Program-made: the position numbers and the translations under genes | Assembly (NCBI GenBank): GCA_017590115.1 | Contig: JAGGNK010012559.1 | Span: 6,629,919 to 6,693,918, forward strand | Direction: 5' to 3' | Origin: Montifringilla adamsi | Taxonomy: Eukaryota > Chordata > Aves > Passeriformes > Passeridae | DNA length: 64,000 nucleotides | The notes under the pieces: generated by a model | What the model was told of the DNA's origin: nothing | What the model saw: only the letters and a program-made list of their open reading frames with translations | The model's database searches: none | Shown: positions 1-18,000 of the stretch, in pieces | Layout of the letters: each line of letters opens with the position of its first letter | How positions within the stretch are numbered: the stretch's first letter is position 1

Positions 1-2370
1 TGCATCTATCTCCCACGTTTGGGCAGCAGGAACAAGATCAGAGGTGGCACAACTGCGTGGTCACCACAGGGCTGGATCCTGCCAGGAGCCAATGCAATTC
101 CCTGCTCCAGCTTCTGTAGGTGCAGAGAAAACACAGATCATTCCCAAAAAAGATGGGATTGTACCCATCCCTGAGGGGCTGTTCCTGTTTCTGGAAAGGG
201 GAAAACATGTCTTTGTGAATGGGAAGCTTGTTGGTATATTCAAGAAACGGGAAAAAGGCTGGGGGAGAACAATAAGATTTAAAATATTCAGAACTTATGA
301 ATAAGCAATTGTCTTGGGAACCAGTGACACTTCAGTGGGAAGCTGCTGGAAACTGGGGGAAGGATGAGCCCCCACACAGGGGGGAGAGGGTGGGTGAAGG
401 AAAACAGCTTAATTGAGGAAAGGGAAATGTCTCATTAACAAGGTTTAGTGCTCACAGAGTGACTTGGGGGCATTTTGAGGATTAGAAGGAGGAATTTGGG
501 TCCTGTGGAGTGGACCCCTGGCTGTGTCAGGGTCCAGCCTTAGTTGATGGGGAAGTTTTTCCAGCACTGACCCCTCCAGAGTCTCCCTCATCACCAGCTG
601 GCAGCTCCAATCCCACACTCTGGTCTCCATCTGTTGCTATTGGAGGTGCATAAAAGGCTTTTGCTTTAGAGACAAAAGCTGGGAAAGTGGAATTTGAGGG
701 CTTTAGCATCCATGGAGGATGAGGCCTGGCAGTGTGAAGATCTTTTGGGCCCAGAATAAAAGCACTTTGAGAGTTTGTGGGGTTTGTGAGGGGCTTTTTC
801 CATGTTTTTAAACACGTTGCTGTTTTAGATAGAAAATTTCTGCCTATGCAGTTGTGCTGCAGGATCTGCAGGGAGAGAATTGCATCTTCAGAAGGGTTTG
901 GAGGATACTGAGATTGTTTTCTTGTTATTCCTTTCCTGCCTGGAAGAGGAAATGAGCCTTAATTATGGCCAAGCTGCCTGCAACGGGGTTTAATGATGGG
1001 TCTGCAAGTGACAGTTTGGTCACTGCACCGGGCTGTCTCTCCAGCCATTGCTGAGCCGTGTGTCCCAGGATAACTGGCACATGCAGGGCTCTGGTGTGGC
1101 TCCTGGTAGAAGTGTCTTGGGTCTCTTTAGGATGAGAATTGGGCTGAAATAGTGATGTGGGGGTGTCTCTGCTCCCTTCCCAAACTGCTGACTGCGGGGG
1201 GAGAGAATGTAAGAAAATAAAGATAGTGCAGAAGGTAATCTCACCGTGATGAGCTCAGCTGTACTAATTACCAAAGAAGCCACAGCTGTGTCCAGTGAGG
1301 ATGAGTGCTATAAAAGAGTGGCTTAGGTGGTTGAGAGGAGGGTTGCAGTTTGTTGGCTGTGCTGTGAAGGAGTCAGTGCTGTGAGGAGCTGCCCATGAGA
1401 AATCACCAAAAATATATGGAACTTTTTGAACAAGATGACACCAGCTGATGTCCTGCTTCCTTTTCCATTACAACAGGCCAAAATAATGAAAGTCTCATAT
1501 GGCTCACACAGCTCTTGGGAGCTGGGGAAGGGGATCCTGGCTCTTCCCCTGCCTGGAGGAGCTCCAGTGCTCACACAGCGTCCCAGACATCCCCCATCCC
1601 CTCCCTGTAGGTTCCTCCCCATCCCATTTGCTCAGGGAATAAAACAGTACAAATTAAACAGAATTTGTAACTGAAAGGATGAAAAAAAAAATCCTCTAGG
1701 AATTATTCACAGTGATTTTCTTTCCCTGTTAAATGATGACAGGAAGGTGGGAGCTCTTGCTCCTGTCCTCCCCAGGAAAGCCAGATCCATTCATTTCCAT
1801 CTGCATATTAATGCAATTCCAAAGTCAGCCTAAACCTGCAGACAAAGAAACTGGCATCATCATCATTAATCACAAGCTCAATACATCAGGGTTCATTATT
1901 TGGTGAATTAATTAAAGAAAAAAAAAATTGGGGAAAGGATGTTTCCTGCAATAACACGATTTTGGGCTGCAAATGTCCCTGAAATAGCCAGTTGGTGTGT
2001 GCCAGCACAGGTTCCTGCATAATTAATCTGGGCTGGCTGCTAGTTTAACAGGGCTGTGAAATCTCTGGAATTGGTGCCTGGCTCAGCTTTCCCGGGGTGC
2101 TGGGTAATGGACGGAGGTCCTTGAGTGGTTTTCACATCCACTCTGCACTCGTTTCTGTTGCTTTTCCGCTAAATCCTCATTTGTATTTAAATTACAAATG
2201 TAATTTGAGCCAGAATTTGGGCTGCTAGTCTTTTAAAATAAAATTATATCTTGATGACTGTTGGCAGAAGAGATTTTTGGTAATTGGGGCTTGCAAACAG
2301 TCTCAGCTAAAGGGCTTTGGGAGTTCACAAAGGTGAGTTCTTCCAAGTCCAGGTGAGTTTTTAGAACTTG
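1..2370. other. Intergenic DNA, no gene recognised
   Basis: No open frame here resembles a known protein and no exon with good splice sites was found. The stretch is fairly AT-rich compared with the rest of the window. At 1790-1930 it holds a TAATTA/ATTAAT-rich segment that could be a conserved non-coding element. A short palindrome lies at 2178-2200. Confidence 0.5.
2178..2200. repeat. Short AT-rich inverted repeat
   Basis: Arms CATTTGTA (2178-2185) and TACAAATG (2193-2200) are perfect reverse complements separated by 7 bases, TTTAAAT. It could form a small cruciform or hairpin, or simply be a dyad binding site. Confidence 0.5.
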
Positions 2371-2374
2371 AATT

Positions 2375-2600
2375 CAGAATCATGGAATGGCCTGAGTTGG
2401 AAGGGACCTTAAAGCCCATCCAGTTTCATGCCTTGACATGTGCAGGGACACCTCCCACTGTCCCAGGCTGCTGCAAGCCCTGCCCAGCCTGGCCTTGGGC
2501 ACTGCCAGGGATCCAGGGGCAGTCACAGCTTCTCTGGGCACCCTGTGCCAGGTTATCCCCACCCTCACAGGAAAGAATAAATTTAGAGATATTTTCATCA
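2375..2600 (-). mobile_element. CR1 LINE 3' fragment
   Basis: The plus strand begins with the antisense form of the CR1 3' end (AATCATGGAATGG, then GGGACCTTAAAGCCCATC). It continues through the antisense of the usual 'gcccagggcagc' and 'aaggccaggc tggacaggg' blocks. Such 5'-truncated copies are the commonest bird retroposon remnant. It lies just beyond the putative OPRD1 poly(A) signals. Confidence 0.85.
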
Positions 2601-2688
2601 CTCCCCAGACCACCCCCTGAGCCAGACCTTGCTCATTTTTGATGCCTGGGAGACACAGGGGAGCTGGAAACTGCTTCCTATTTCCGAT

Positions 2689-2704
2689 TTTATTTTACTT
2701 TAAT
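2689..2704 (-). terminator. OPRD1: Candidate OPRD1 poly(A) signal cluster
   Basis: On the minus strand this stretch contains ATTAAA (2704-2699) and AATAAA (2694-2689), about 1.3 kb downstream of the OPRD1 stop codon. They are the first clear signals noticed on that strand below the stop. A 3' UTR of this length is plausible, but other sites further down cannot be excluded. Confidence 0.35.
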
Positions 2705-3239
2705 TTTTAGAAAGCAGGGTTGCTGTACAGAAATGCCACTGTAAGGCAAATATCCCAAGGGTTGGAGCTGGAAATAGTGTCTGAAGTACTTTGTGAGACG
2801 CTATGGATGCGGCGTATTCGGCTCCATCACACATGGAGCAGCTGCTGTAGTGGGAGGCGTGATGGGAGGCCTTGGGGTCACTCTAATTTCATACAGCTAT
2901 AGACATACATATATATTTATAAAAGTACACAAAGAGTTCCCTCCGAGCATCCTGGCTACAGCATGGCCCAGTCAGGGCAGGATCTCCCAGTTCTGTTTGT
3001 CTGCACTAGGATTTGTCCCCAGTTTTCCAGCCCAGCATCACATCCGTGTCCAGGGCAGCCTTAGCTGCAGTCAGAGGTCTCTAAATAACACTAACCTGAC
3101 AATGACATTAACTGTAGAAAGCTTTCTCTGGGAGCAATCCCAGTTTGAGGAACTCCAGGAGAATTTTTACAATGGATCTGGAGCTTTTTGAAAACAGTGT
3201 CTCTGAAGTGGCATAAGTTTTTCTTCCCATCTCCAGCTG

Positions 3240-3545
3240 TCTTTTGGACACAGCTCAGAGGGGGATGGAATGAGGTCCCATGGTGTGGCAGAGAAAATGG
3301 CCTCAAGTCATTCCAGGGGAGGATTAGGCTGGATATTAGGGAATGTTTCTTCCTTGGAAGGGCTGTCCAGCCCTGGCACAGCTGCCCAGGGCAGTGATGG
3401 AGTAATGATCACTGAAGAGATTTAACCATCACTGTGTGGATGTGGCACTTGGGGACATGGGCTAGTGGTGGCCTTTGTAGTGGTAGAACAGTTGAACTTG
3501 ATGATCTTGGAGGGATTTTCCAACCTGAATGATTCTGTGATGCTA
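3240..3545 (+). mobile_element. CR1 LINE 3' fragment
   Basis: The sequence shows the sense CR1 blocks in order: 'ggctggatattaggg', 'cagctgcccagggcagtgatgga', 'gtggatgtggcacttggggacatgg', 'gatgatcttggaggg', and an end in 'gattctgtgatgc'. It belongs to the subfamily with the 'ttggggacatgg' motif. It lies in the 3' flank, possibly inside the OPRD1 3' UTR in antisense orientation. Confidence 0.85.
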
Positions 3546-3990
3546 TAATCACCTCCTGGCACAGTTCCTCTCTGCCATGTGAGTGTTTCCCCTCTTGCCA
3601 TGGGCTGTGGTGTCATCCTGGCCCATGCAGGAGGATAAGCACGAGGACATTGCAGTTCAGGTGCCCTGGGCTCTGCCAAGAGCCGTGTGTTGGAGGGTGA
3701 CAGCCCCTCTGGGTGTTGTTGGTTTAGGTGGTGGCATTAGTGGAGCATATTTGCCCAACTTGTTCTTGTCCTTTCCCTACATCATTTGGTGAGTCCCAAT
3801 TCTCCCATTTTTCGCTCTCAGGATGTAAAAAGCTTTTGCAGTCAGTCTGCACGCAAACCCAGCAGTGTAGTGGAGCAGTGCCCAGCCCAGCATTCTGCTA
3901 CAGCTCTGTGGTGGTGACCTGGGTGACTTCTGAGCGCAGCTCTTCTGCTCCGTGCGCCCGGCAGCCCCGCTGGGGGCTGCCCACGTCTAG

Positions 3991-11229
<7,239 letters not shown>

Positions 11230-11348
11230 GGCCCGCGGGCGGCCGTGGCCCCGCTGCAGCCGCCGGGCGCATCCGAGCCCCGCGGGTTCGAGCCCCGCTC
11301 CCGGCCGGTGCCGCCGCCGCCTCCCGCACTCGCGCGGGCCCGGAGCGC

Positions 11349-11380
11349 TTTATAAACCCGCGTGTCCCCCGAGCCACGTG
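11349..11380 (-). promoter_or_regulatory. OPRD1: OPRD1 core promoter: TATA box and E-box
   Basis: TTTATAAA (11349-11356, a palindrome) lies about 120 bp upstream of the ATG in otherwise very GC-rich DNA. It predicts a start site near 11320-11325 and a 5' UTR of about 95 nt. A palindromic E-box CACGTG (11375-11380) follows, about 146 bp upstream of the ATG. The mouse delta receptor promoter is known to be driven by a USF-bound CACGTG E-box, so this is a likely equivalent. Confidence 0.65.
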
Positions 11381-11650
11381 GGGCCGGGGGCGGCCCTGCT
11401 CGCCCGCCCGCCCCCTCGCCCGTCTGTACCCCTCCTGCTCCCCAGATCGCTGCCTGCTGCTCTCCCCCTGTCTCCCTACCTGTCTCCCCCGTCCCCGCCT
11501 TCCTCCACCTCGGTCGATGGCTGCCTTTCTCCACTCGGCAGGTCCCTGTCTTCCCTCCACGGTCCCGTTTTCCCCGCATCCCTGCCTACCTTTCTCCCCC
11601 ACAGATCCCTCCTTGCGTCCCCCCTCCGCGTCCCCCCCCGCCCCCAAGCC

Positions 11651-12233
11651 CTCCCAGTTCTTGTCTTCTCAGTCCCTGCCTGACCTCCGCTCTCCCCAAT
11701 CCCTGCCTCTTTTCCCCTTTTCCCACCACCCAGTTCCTTACCTTCACCCCCCCCTCCCTCATTCCTGCCTCTACCTCCCCTCCCTGCTTGCCTTCCCCAT
11801 CCCTGTCTCTCCCCCAGCTCCCCCCGGTCCCTGCCTGTCGCCCATCCCCGGAGCCCGCGCGGGTCCCCGGCTGGAGGGGGAGCGCGGTGGATCCAGCGCT
11901 GTGACTGTTCTGGGTTCCCCCGCCCCCAAGCCTGTCTCTTTCTCTCCCCATCCCTGCCAGCCTCCCCTCCCAGTTCTTGTCTTCTCAGTCCCTGCCTGAC
12001 CTCCGCTCTCCCCAATCCCTGCCTCTTTTCCCCTTTTCCCACCACCCAGTTCCTTACCTTCACCCCCCCCTCCCTCATTCCTGCCTCTACCTCCCCTCCC
12101 TGCTTGCCTTCCCCATCCCTGTCTCTCCCCCAGCTCCCCCCGGTCCCTGCCTGTCGCCCATCCCCGGAGCCCGCGCGGGTCCCCGGCTGGAGGGGGAGCG
12201 CGGTGGATCCAGCGCTGTGACTGTTCTGGGTTC
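11651..12233. repeat. Exact 267-bp tandem duplication upstream of OPRD1
   Basis: Copy 1 is 11651-11917 and copy 2 is 11967-12233, offset 316 bp and apparently identical base for base. A 49-bp spacer separates them. Both copies are strongly pyrimidine-rich on the plus strand and end in a GC-rich block with GGATCCAGCGCTGTGACTG. The lack of divergence means the duplication is recent, polymorphic or an assembly artefact. It begins about 295 bp upstream of the TATA box. Confidence 0.9.
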
Positions 12234-12359
12234 TCTTTGTCTGCAGCAAGGCAGGGGGACAAGCAGCCCTCTTGTCCCCAAAGCAAAGCCGGCCGCTCTC
12301 CGGTTCTCCCTTGGCCTCTGCTTTTTCTTCCTCTCCTTCACTCTCCCCATCACGTGCTG

Positions 12360-12605
12360 TGGGGTTAGGGGGTGCTGGATGAGTTTGGGGGTGCTGAGGA
12401 GGTCTGGGTGGATGTTGCGGGGGGATTCAAGAGGGATATTGGGGGGTGGAGGAAGGACCTGGAGGGGTGCTGGGGGGAGAATGATGCAGGAATGCTGAAG
12501 TGGGATTTGGGGAGCAGTGTTGGGGGGATTTTGGAGGAATGCTTGGAAGGCAATAAGGAATGCTGGGGGTGCTAAAAAAGGTTTCTGGGGGGCTTGGGAG
12601 GGATG
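12360..12605 (+). repeat. G-rich degenerate repeat upstream of OPRD1
   Basis: The plus strand is a run of GGGG-containing variants of 'ggggtgctgg' and 'gggggattt', with many G4-type G runs. It contrasts with the C/T-rich plus strand at 11400-12240. It could form G-quadruplexes. No coding sign was seen. Confidence 0.6.
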
Positions 12606-14009
12606 CTGCTGCAGGATAAAAGATTTAGGGAGATGCTGCAGAGTGAAGGTGCAAGTACAGACCCAGCAGCAGCACCTGCTTAGCAGAGCTGGGCTTTGTG
12701 GGCTCTTGAGGGTCACCTTCCCCTTTCCAAGGATCCTTTCCAGCCTTGGGGCAGGACTGCCTTCCTCTGGCAGGGCTCCCCCCTTTCAGGGTCTGCAAAG
12801 CTGAGAGGCAGGAGCCTTATTTTTCCTGGAGCCCAAATGGAGGTGGAGGCTCTGGGTACACACACTTGGGGTGTCCCCATCTCCTATTTGCTTTGGGAAT
12901 AGATTAATTCATTGCCCCGTGCCTTGGGACAGCACTGGCACAGACAGAGAGGATGATTTGCTGCAATTTTGGGTACATTTGGCTCCAGAGGGACTGAGCA
13001 GGAGACACAGGACATGGAGGAGAGGCCAGCAGTTTGTTCAACCCTGGAGACGGGGTTTTCAGTCTGCGCAGAGCTCTGCCAGTATCAAAATCCTGCAGTG
13101 CTGAAGCATCCAGACATTTCACCAAGAGCCTCATAAAAATGCCCAGGAGGGAATTAATGGCTTTTCAATCATTCCATGGTTCAGATGGTAACCATGGGAT
13201 GAGAGCTCCAGGGCCTCTGAGCAGGGAGGCAGGAGCCATGTGCTGTGTGTTCCTGAGGTGGCTGTGGCCCTGGCTGTGTCCCACAGGGCTGGTGGGACAG
13301 GTAAAGGCAGGAATTGGGAGCACAGGGATGGATTTAACATGTATATTTTGGTTCCCGCACTTTGGATGCATCAGCCCCCTCACCTGGAGGGTGTTCCCAT
13401 TCCTGCAGTGCTTTTACAAGCCCAGGCAGGACAGAGGGGGATGTTCTGCACCTGTGTGTGGTCCAGAATATGGCATTTAAACACCTGCCTGCGTGCAAAG
13501 GGCCTCCCAGACGCAGAGCGAGGTGTTGAGTACCTGCTGTGCCCAGCTCTGATGCAGGCCAGTTGCTGATCTCTCCCGGTGGGAAGGAAACATCAGGTTG
13601 GGGAGTGTAAAATAGCTTTTAGCATGGCTGAGGAGCTCTCTGGAAAAGAACTCATGCCTTCGCTTGGCTCCCGGCATGGCCAGAGCCCCCACACTGACCC
13701 TTTTCCAACGGCTTATCTGCAAAGGACTAATCATCCTGGCAGGTTCCAGCAAACATGTCCTCTTGGCACAGCTCCAGCACTTCTTTAGAAATTTTTTTCA
13801 GCTGGAATTTTAAAAATAAACCCAGTGGACACACAAAACAAATGGAAAATCTTTAAAGGGCTTTGGTGCTCATCTGCCTGCTCTCAGTTGTTGCTGTTCC
13901 TGCTGCCAAGCCTGGCTGCTGCTGTGAATGGAGTTCCAAAACTGGGGAAACTGAGGTATCTTGGAGGGGAGAGCATCACCCTAATGCAGCCTGGTGGGTC
14001 TAACAGGTC

Positions 14010-14206
14010 CTGACCCTCAGCACTGGCCCTGGGTGCCCAGGGAAGCTGTGGCTGCCCCACCCCTAGAAATGTCCAAGGCCAGGCTGAAAAAGGCTTGGAG
14101 CAGCCTGGGATAGTGAAAGTGTCCCTGCTATGGCAGGGGTGACACTGGAGGGGCTTTAAGGTCCCTTCCAGCCTGAACCTGGAATCTGTAATTCTGTGAT
14201 CATGGA
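14010..14206 (+). mobile_element. CR1 LINE 3' fragment
   Basis: Sense blocks 'gggtgcccagggaagctgtgg', 'aatgtccaaggccaggctg', 'ggcttggagcagcctggga' and 'gggctttaaggtcccttcc' are followed by 'taattctgtgat'. Confidence 0.9.
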
Positions 14207-14967
14207 TCAAGTCCTGCTCTCCTGCAGGGATTGCTTCTCTTAGGAAGTTCTATGTGGCAATGTCTTAGCTCTTACTTTCTCACCCACACCCTGGAAAATA
14301 AATAATATATCAAATTGAGATGGTGAGAGCAATGCTGAGGCTGTCGAGGAGCACAATTCACGTCGCTCCTGGTGAGCTGAGGTCCATCCAAGGGGATTTA
14401 CAGCTGGAGCCACTAATGGCAGTGTTTTGATTTACTCAGAGACTGAAAACTTGACAAAGTGTATTTCATGGTGAGAAGACTCTCTCCTCTGGAATTTATT
14501 GCTTTTAATCAAAATGGACATAAAAATAACATGCAAGAGCCATGAATCTGCTCTGGCTGGACTCCAGTCAAAATCCATGGCAACCTCTGGAGGTTAATGA
14601 AGGAGGAAACAAGGGAGATGAACTCTCCGTGAGGATTTTTGGGAATTCAGAAGGACACTGATGCTCCCTAGCAGTACCATGGCTCTCACCTTGCATGGTA
14701 CTGTTGGGGAGAGCCTTGCACTGGATCTCTGGTGACACTGGGACAGCTGTGTCCTCTGCTGATGTGGGGGCCACGGCGTTTCTGCCAGGTATAGGACTAT
14801 GGTAGAAATATAACAATATCTAAAATATAAATATATAAAAATAGCTACGTATTTTTATATAATTTCCATTGTGGCAGCCAGCTGGAGCCCTGTCTGTACA
14901 TTTCAGAGCTGTGATGCAGAGAGGGGAAACTCCATTTTTTAGTCATTCCCCCTTCGTAGTGCCTGTC

Positions 14968-15030
14968 GTCATAGAATCATGGAATGATTTGGGTAGGTAG
15001 GAACCTTAAAGCCCATCTATCCCACCCATT
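14968..15030 (-). mobile_element. Short antisense CR1 3' end
   Basis: TCATAGAATCATGGAATGAT, then a GGAACCTTAAAGCCCATC block, is the reverse complement of the CR1 terminus. Only about 60 bp remains. Confidence 0.8.
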
Positions 15031-18000
15031 CCAATTCAGAAAACCAAGAAGTCAGCACAATGGGGGCACCAGGATGGAGCTCAGCTTATGGTGAACCACT
15101 TTGGGGGGGGCTCCATTGGCATCTAGCTTCCCTCATTTATAAGGATGAGCCAGGACATGCACAGAATTACAACTTGGGGAATTGCAGCAGAAAATGTCAC
15201 TTTGTTTTCTGTAGATCTGAGGTGTTTTGGGGCTTGGGAGAGAATGGACCAGATGCTCAATGAGCATCAGCCCAACTGCACTGGTATCCACCGAGTTGCG
15301 AGTCCAGGCTGCTCCTCCATCTCCCCAGGGCTCATCACTTCCCCTCCCTCCACTGACAGCTCCAGATAAATCAGCCTTGAAGAGGAAAATGGGCTGATTT
15401 GTGTGTTTTGTTTTCCCATGTCAACATATCTGAGTGTTTTCATACCTTGCGGGGCAGCTGCTGCAAAGAACAAAGCCCATCCGTCAGGGGAGTTAAAATT
15501 AGATGAGATTCTTCTCTGCCTCACCATTCTGCATGGCTGCACGTGAGGTGGGGGGGTTTGCAGCATTATTTCCTTGGCTCTGTGTGTGGAGAGGCTGTCT
15601 CTTGGGGCAGGGTGTCTGCACACCGAGACGGCCAGAGTCGGAGTTGAGTCCAGAGGCTGGATGGAAAACCTCTGCTCACCGCCTTGCAGGCAACAGTCCC
15701 TCTCCCAGAGGTTGGTGGTATCTTGAGGGTGATGCCACCTGTATCCCTGAGATGTTCTTGGGGCGTGAGAGGGGCTGTCCCCCTGCTGGGCTCAAGCTGG
15801 TGCTGGTGCCAGCTGCCCCAAGCCCGCTGCTCCCACCGAGGCTGGGGGCATCAGGGCTCCTTACAAACACAGGGTGAGTGCATCTGCTAGTTCATCCTTT
15901 TCCATAAAAATGCCTCCAAAGCGATGATTATTTCATTGGAGGGGTTAAGGAGCCCTTTTCCTTCACCCAGGCTCACGCTGGCCTCGTGGCAGTGACAGGG
16001 ACAGGGGCAGCGATAGCAAGTGACTCGTGGGCACCAAGCTGTGCTGGCAGCGAAGGAAGGATGGGCATCACACCCCATCCCTAGGGAACTCAGTCCCCAC
16101 AGGAGCCTTCTTCCCTGATTGTTGCTTATTTAGGTATTTTCACCACCTCATTGCCCCCTCTGTGCTGCCTTTTTCTGACAATGGAGCATTAACTGGGAAC
16201 TGGCAGCATCTCCCTGGATTCTGGAGAGCTGGGAGCATGAGCTGTGCCCCCCTCAGCTGGTGCTCAGAGGTGGCAGAGCTGCTTCCATCCGATGCTCCTC
16301 GGGAGCATTAACAACCTGTGAGTCATCTCAGAAATGAACCATCACAGGGAGGGGGGAAACACAGCAGCATGCTGCTCCCAGACAGAGCCAGGCTGGAAAA
16401 ATAAAGCTTTTTGCTGCTGGTGGAAGGAATTGGTGTCAATGTGACCTCTGGGCTCCCTGAGGGGCTTTCCTGGACAGGGAGCAGGTCCTTTGAGACTGAG
16501 GCATGGGGATTCAGTGTCCTATTGCTTGGGGCTGTTGTAACACGGGTGTCCTGGTGCCTGGGGCTGCAGGTGACACGATGGAGGCCCAAGGACCCTGTGC
16601 ACGTGGGCAGACACACCTGCAGCGCTGCCAAGGGACAGGGAGCACTGTTAGGTCTGGGTTTCCCAAGGGATAAGGTCTGTTTGTCTGTCTCCTGTGAGTC
16701 TGACAGGAGATTTGCCAATGTCTGTTACTGTACCAAGAGGATGGGGGTTAGACCCATGCCAAATGTGGCTTAAACTGCCCGGGCCACCTTTGACCACCCT
16801 GATGATGGAGGAGGCAGGCTTCTTTCTCAGCATATAAATATTACATTTTGTGCAGCTTTTCAGCTCTGAGCCACAGTGCAGAGGAGATGGTCCTGCCATC
16901 ACCCGCAGCCCTGGCTGCCAGTACCAGGTGAGATGGACACGTGATGTTCACTCATTGATTCACCCCCTTGCAGGGCTCTGGAGATGCGGGCGTTGTCTTT
17001 GATGTTGGGAATCCAGGTCAGCTGCAATCCTGCTGCTCTCTAACTGTGCCAAACCACAGAGCACAGCTTCAGAGCCTCTTGCTCTGGACTCACACCCTGG
17101 GTCCTCCCTCCCCTTTTTCATGCTCCTGCAGAAGTCCATGGGATGATTAGGTTTGGGATTGGGAGAGGACAGGAAAACTCTGTTCGGTGTAAACCTGGTG
17201 AAAAAGCACAGGAAGGTTTGGATCTGGTTTGGTTTGGGGGTAAAGGATTGAGATTTAGGTGATTTGGACCTGGAGGCATCAGGAGCTGCAGAAAGAGCAT
17301 CAGCTCCCACCAGCTGTTAGTTTTTGTGCCAGTCATTCCCTGCCAGGAGCCACGATGTAGAGGTCAGGGAAGCAATGGCATGGGAGCAGTTGTAGTTACA
17401 GGTGTTTTAAACGTGTGATTAAGGCTCTTCTCCTGGAAATCTCAGAGCTCTCCATATCCTGTGCTTGATTTGGGCAGGGCAGCTGCCTGGCTGTGGGGCA
17501 GCACAGGAACCAGTGTCCCCTCACAGTGTGGGCTCACAGGCAGCAGGTCCTGAAATGATGGTTGAGTTTATGACAGCATCCTGGGAGGTTTTGAAGATGC
17601 TCAGCAGGTCCTGGAAGCAGGATTTGTTCAGGGAATCTGGCTGCAGCATCCCTCAGCTGCATGGCTTTGGTCCTGGATGTCAGGAGGGGTGATGGGTGGC
17701 TCAACACTGGGGCAGGACTCATCCCAAAAAGCTCAGCAAACCTCAGGATTTTTCCTTGATTCTTGATCGAGCTCTGAAGTGCTCAGGAGCTGGGATCAGC
17801 CAGAACCAGGCTGGATGCAGCTGTAGCCAGAGACCGAGCAAAGCCCTTTGGTCAGCAGCTGCCAGCTTTTCTCCTGGCTCATCCCTGACTTGTCTGAGCT
17901 GGACCTCCAGCAGAAAAACCAACAGCATCACTTGATGATGTACATTCGTGGTGATGCCCCCCCGATGCAGCTGCCTCTAGGGATTCCTCCTCCAGCCCTT

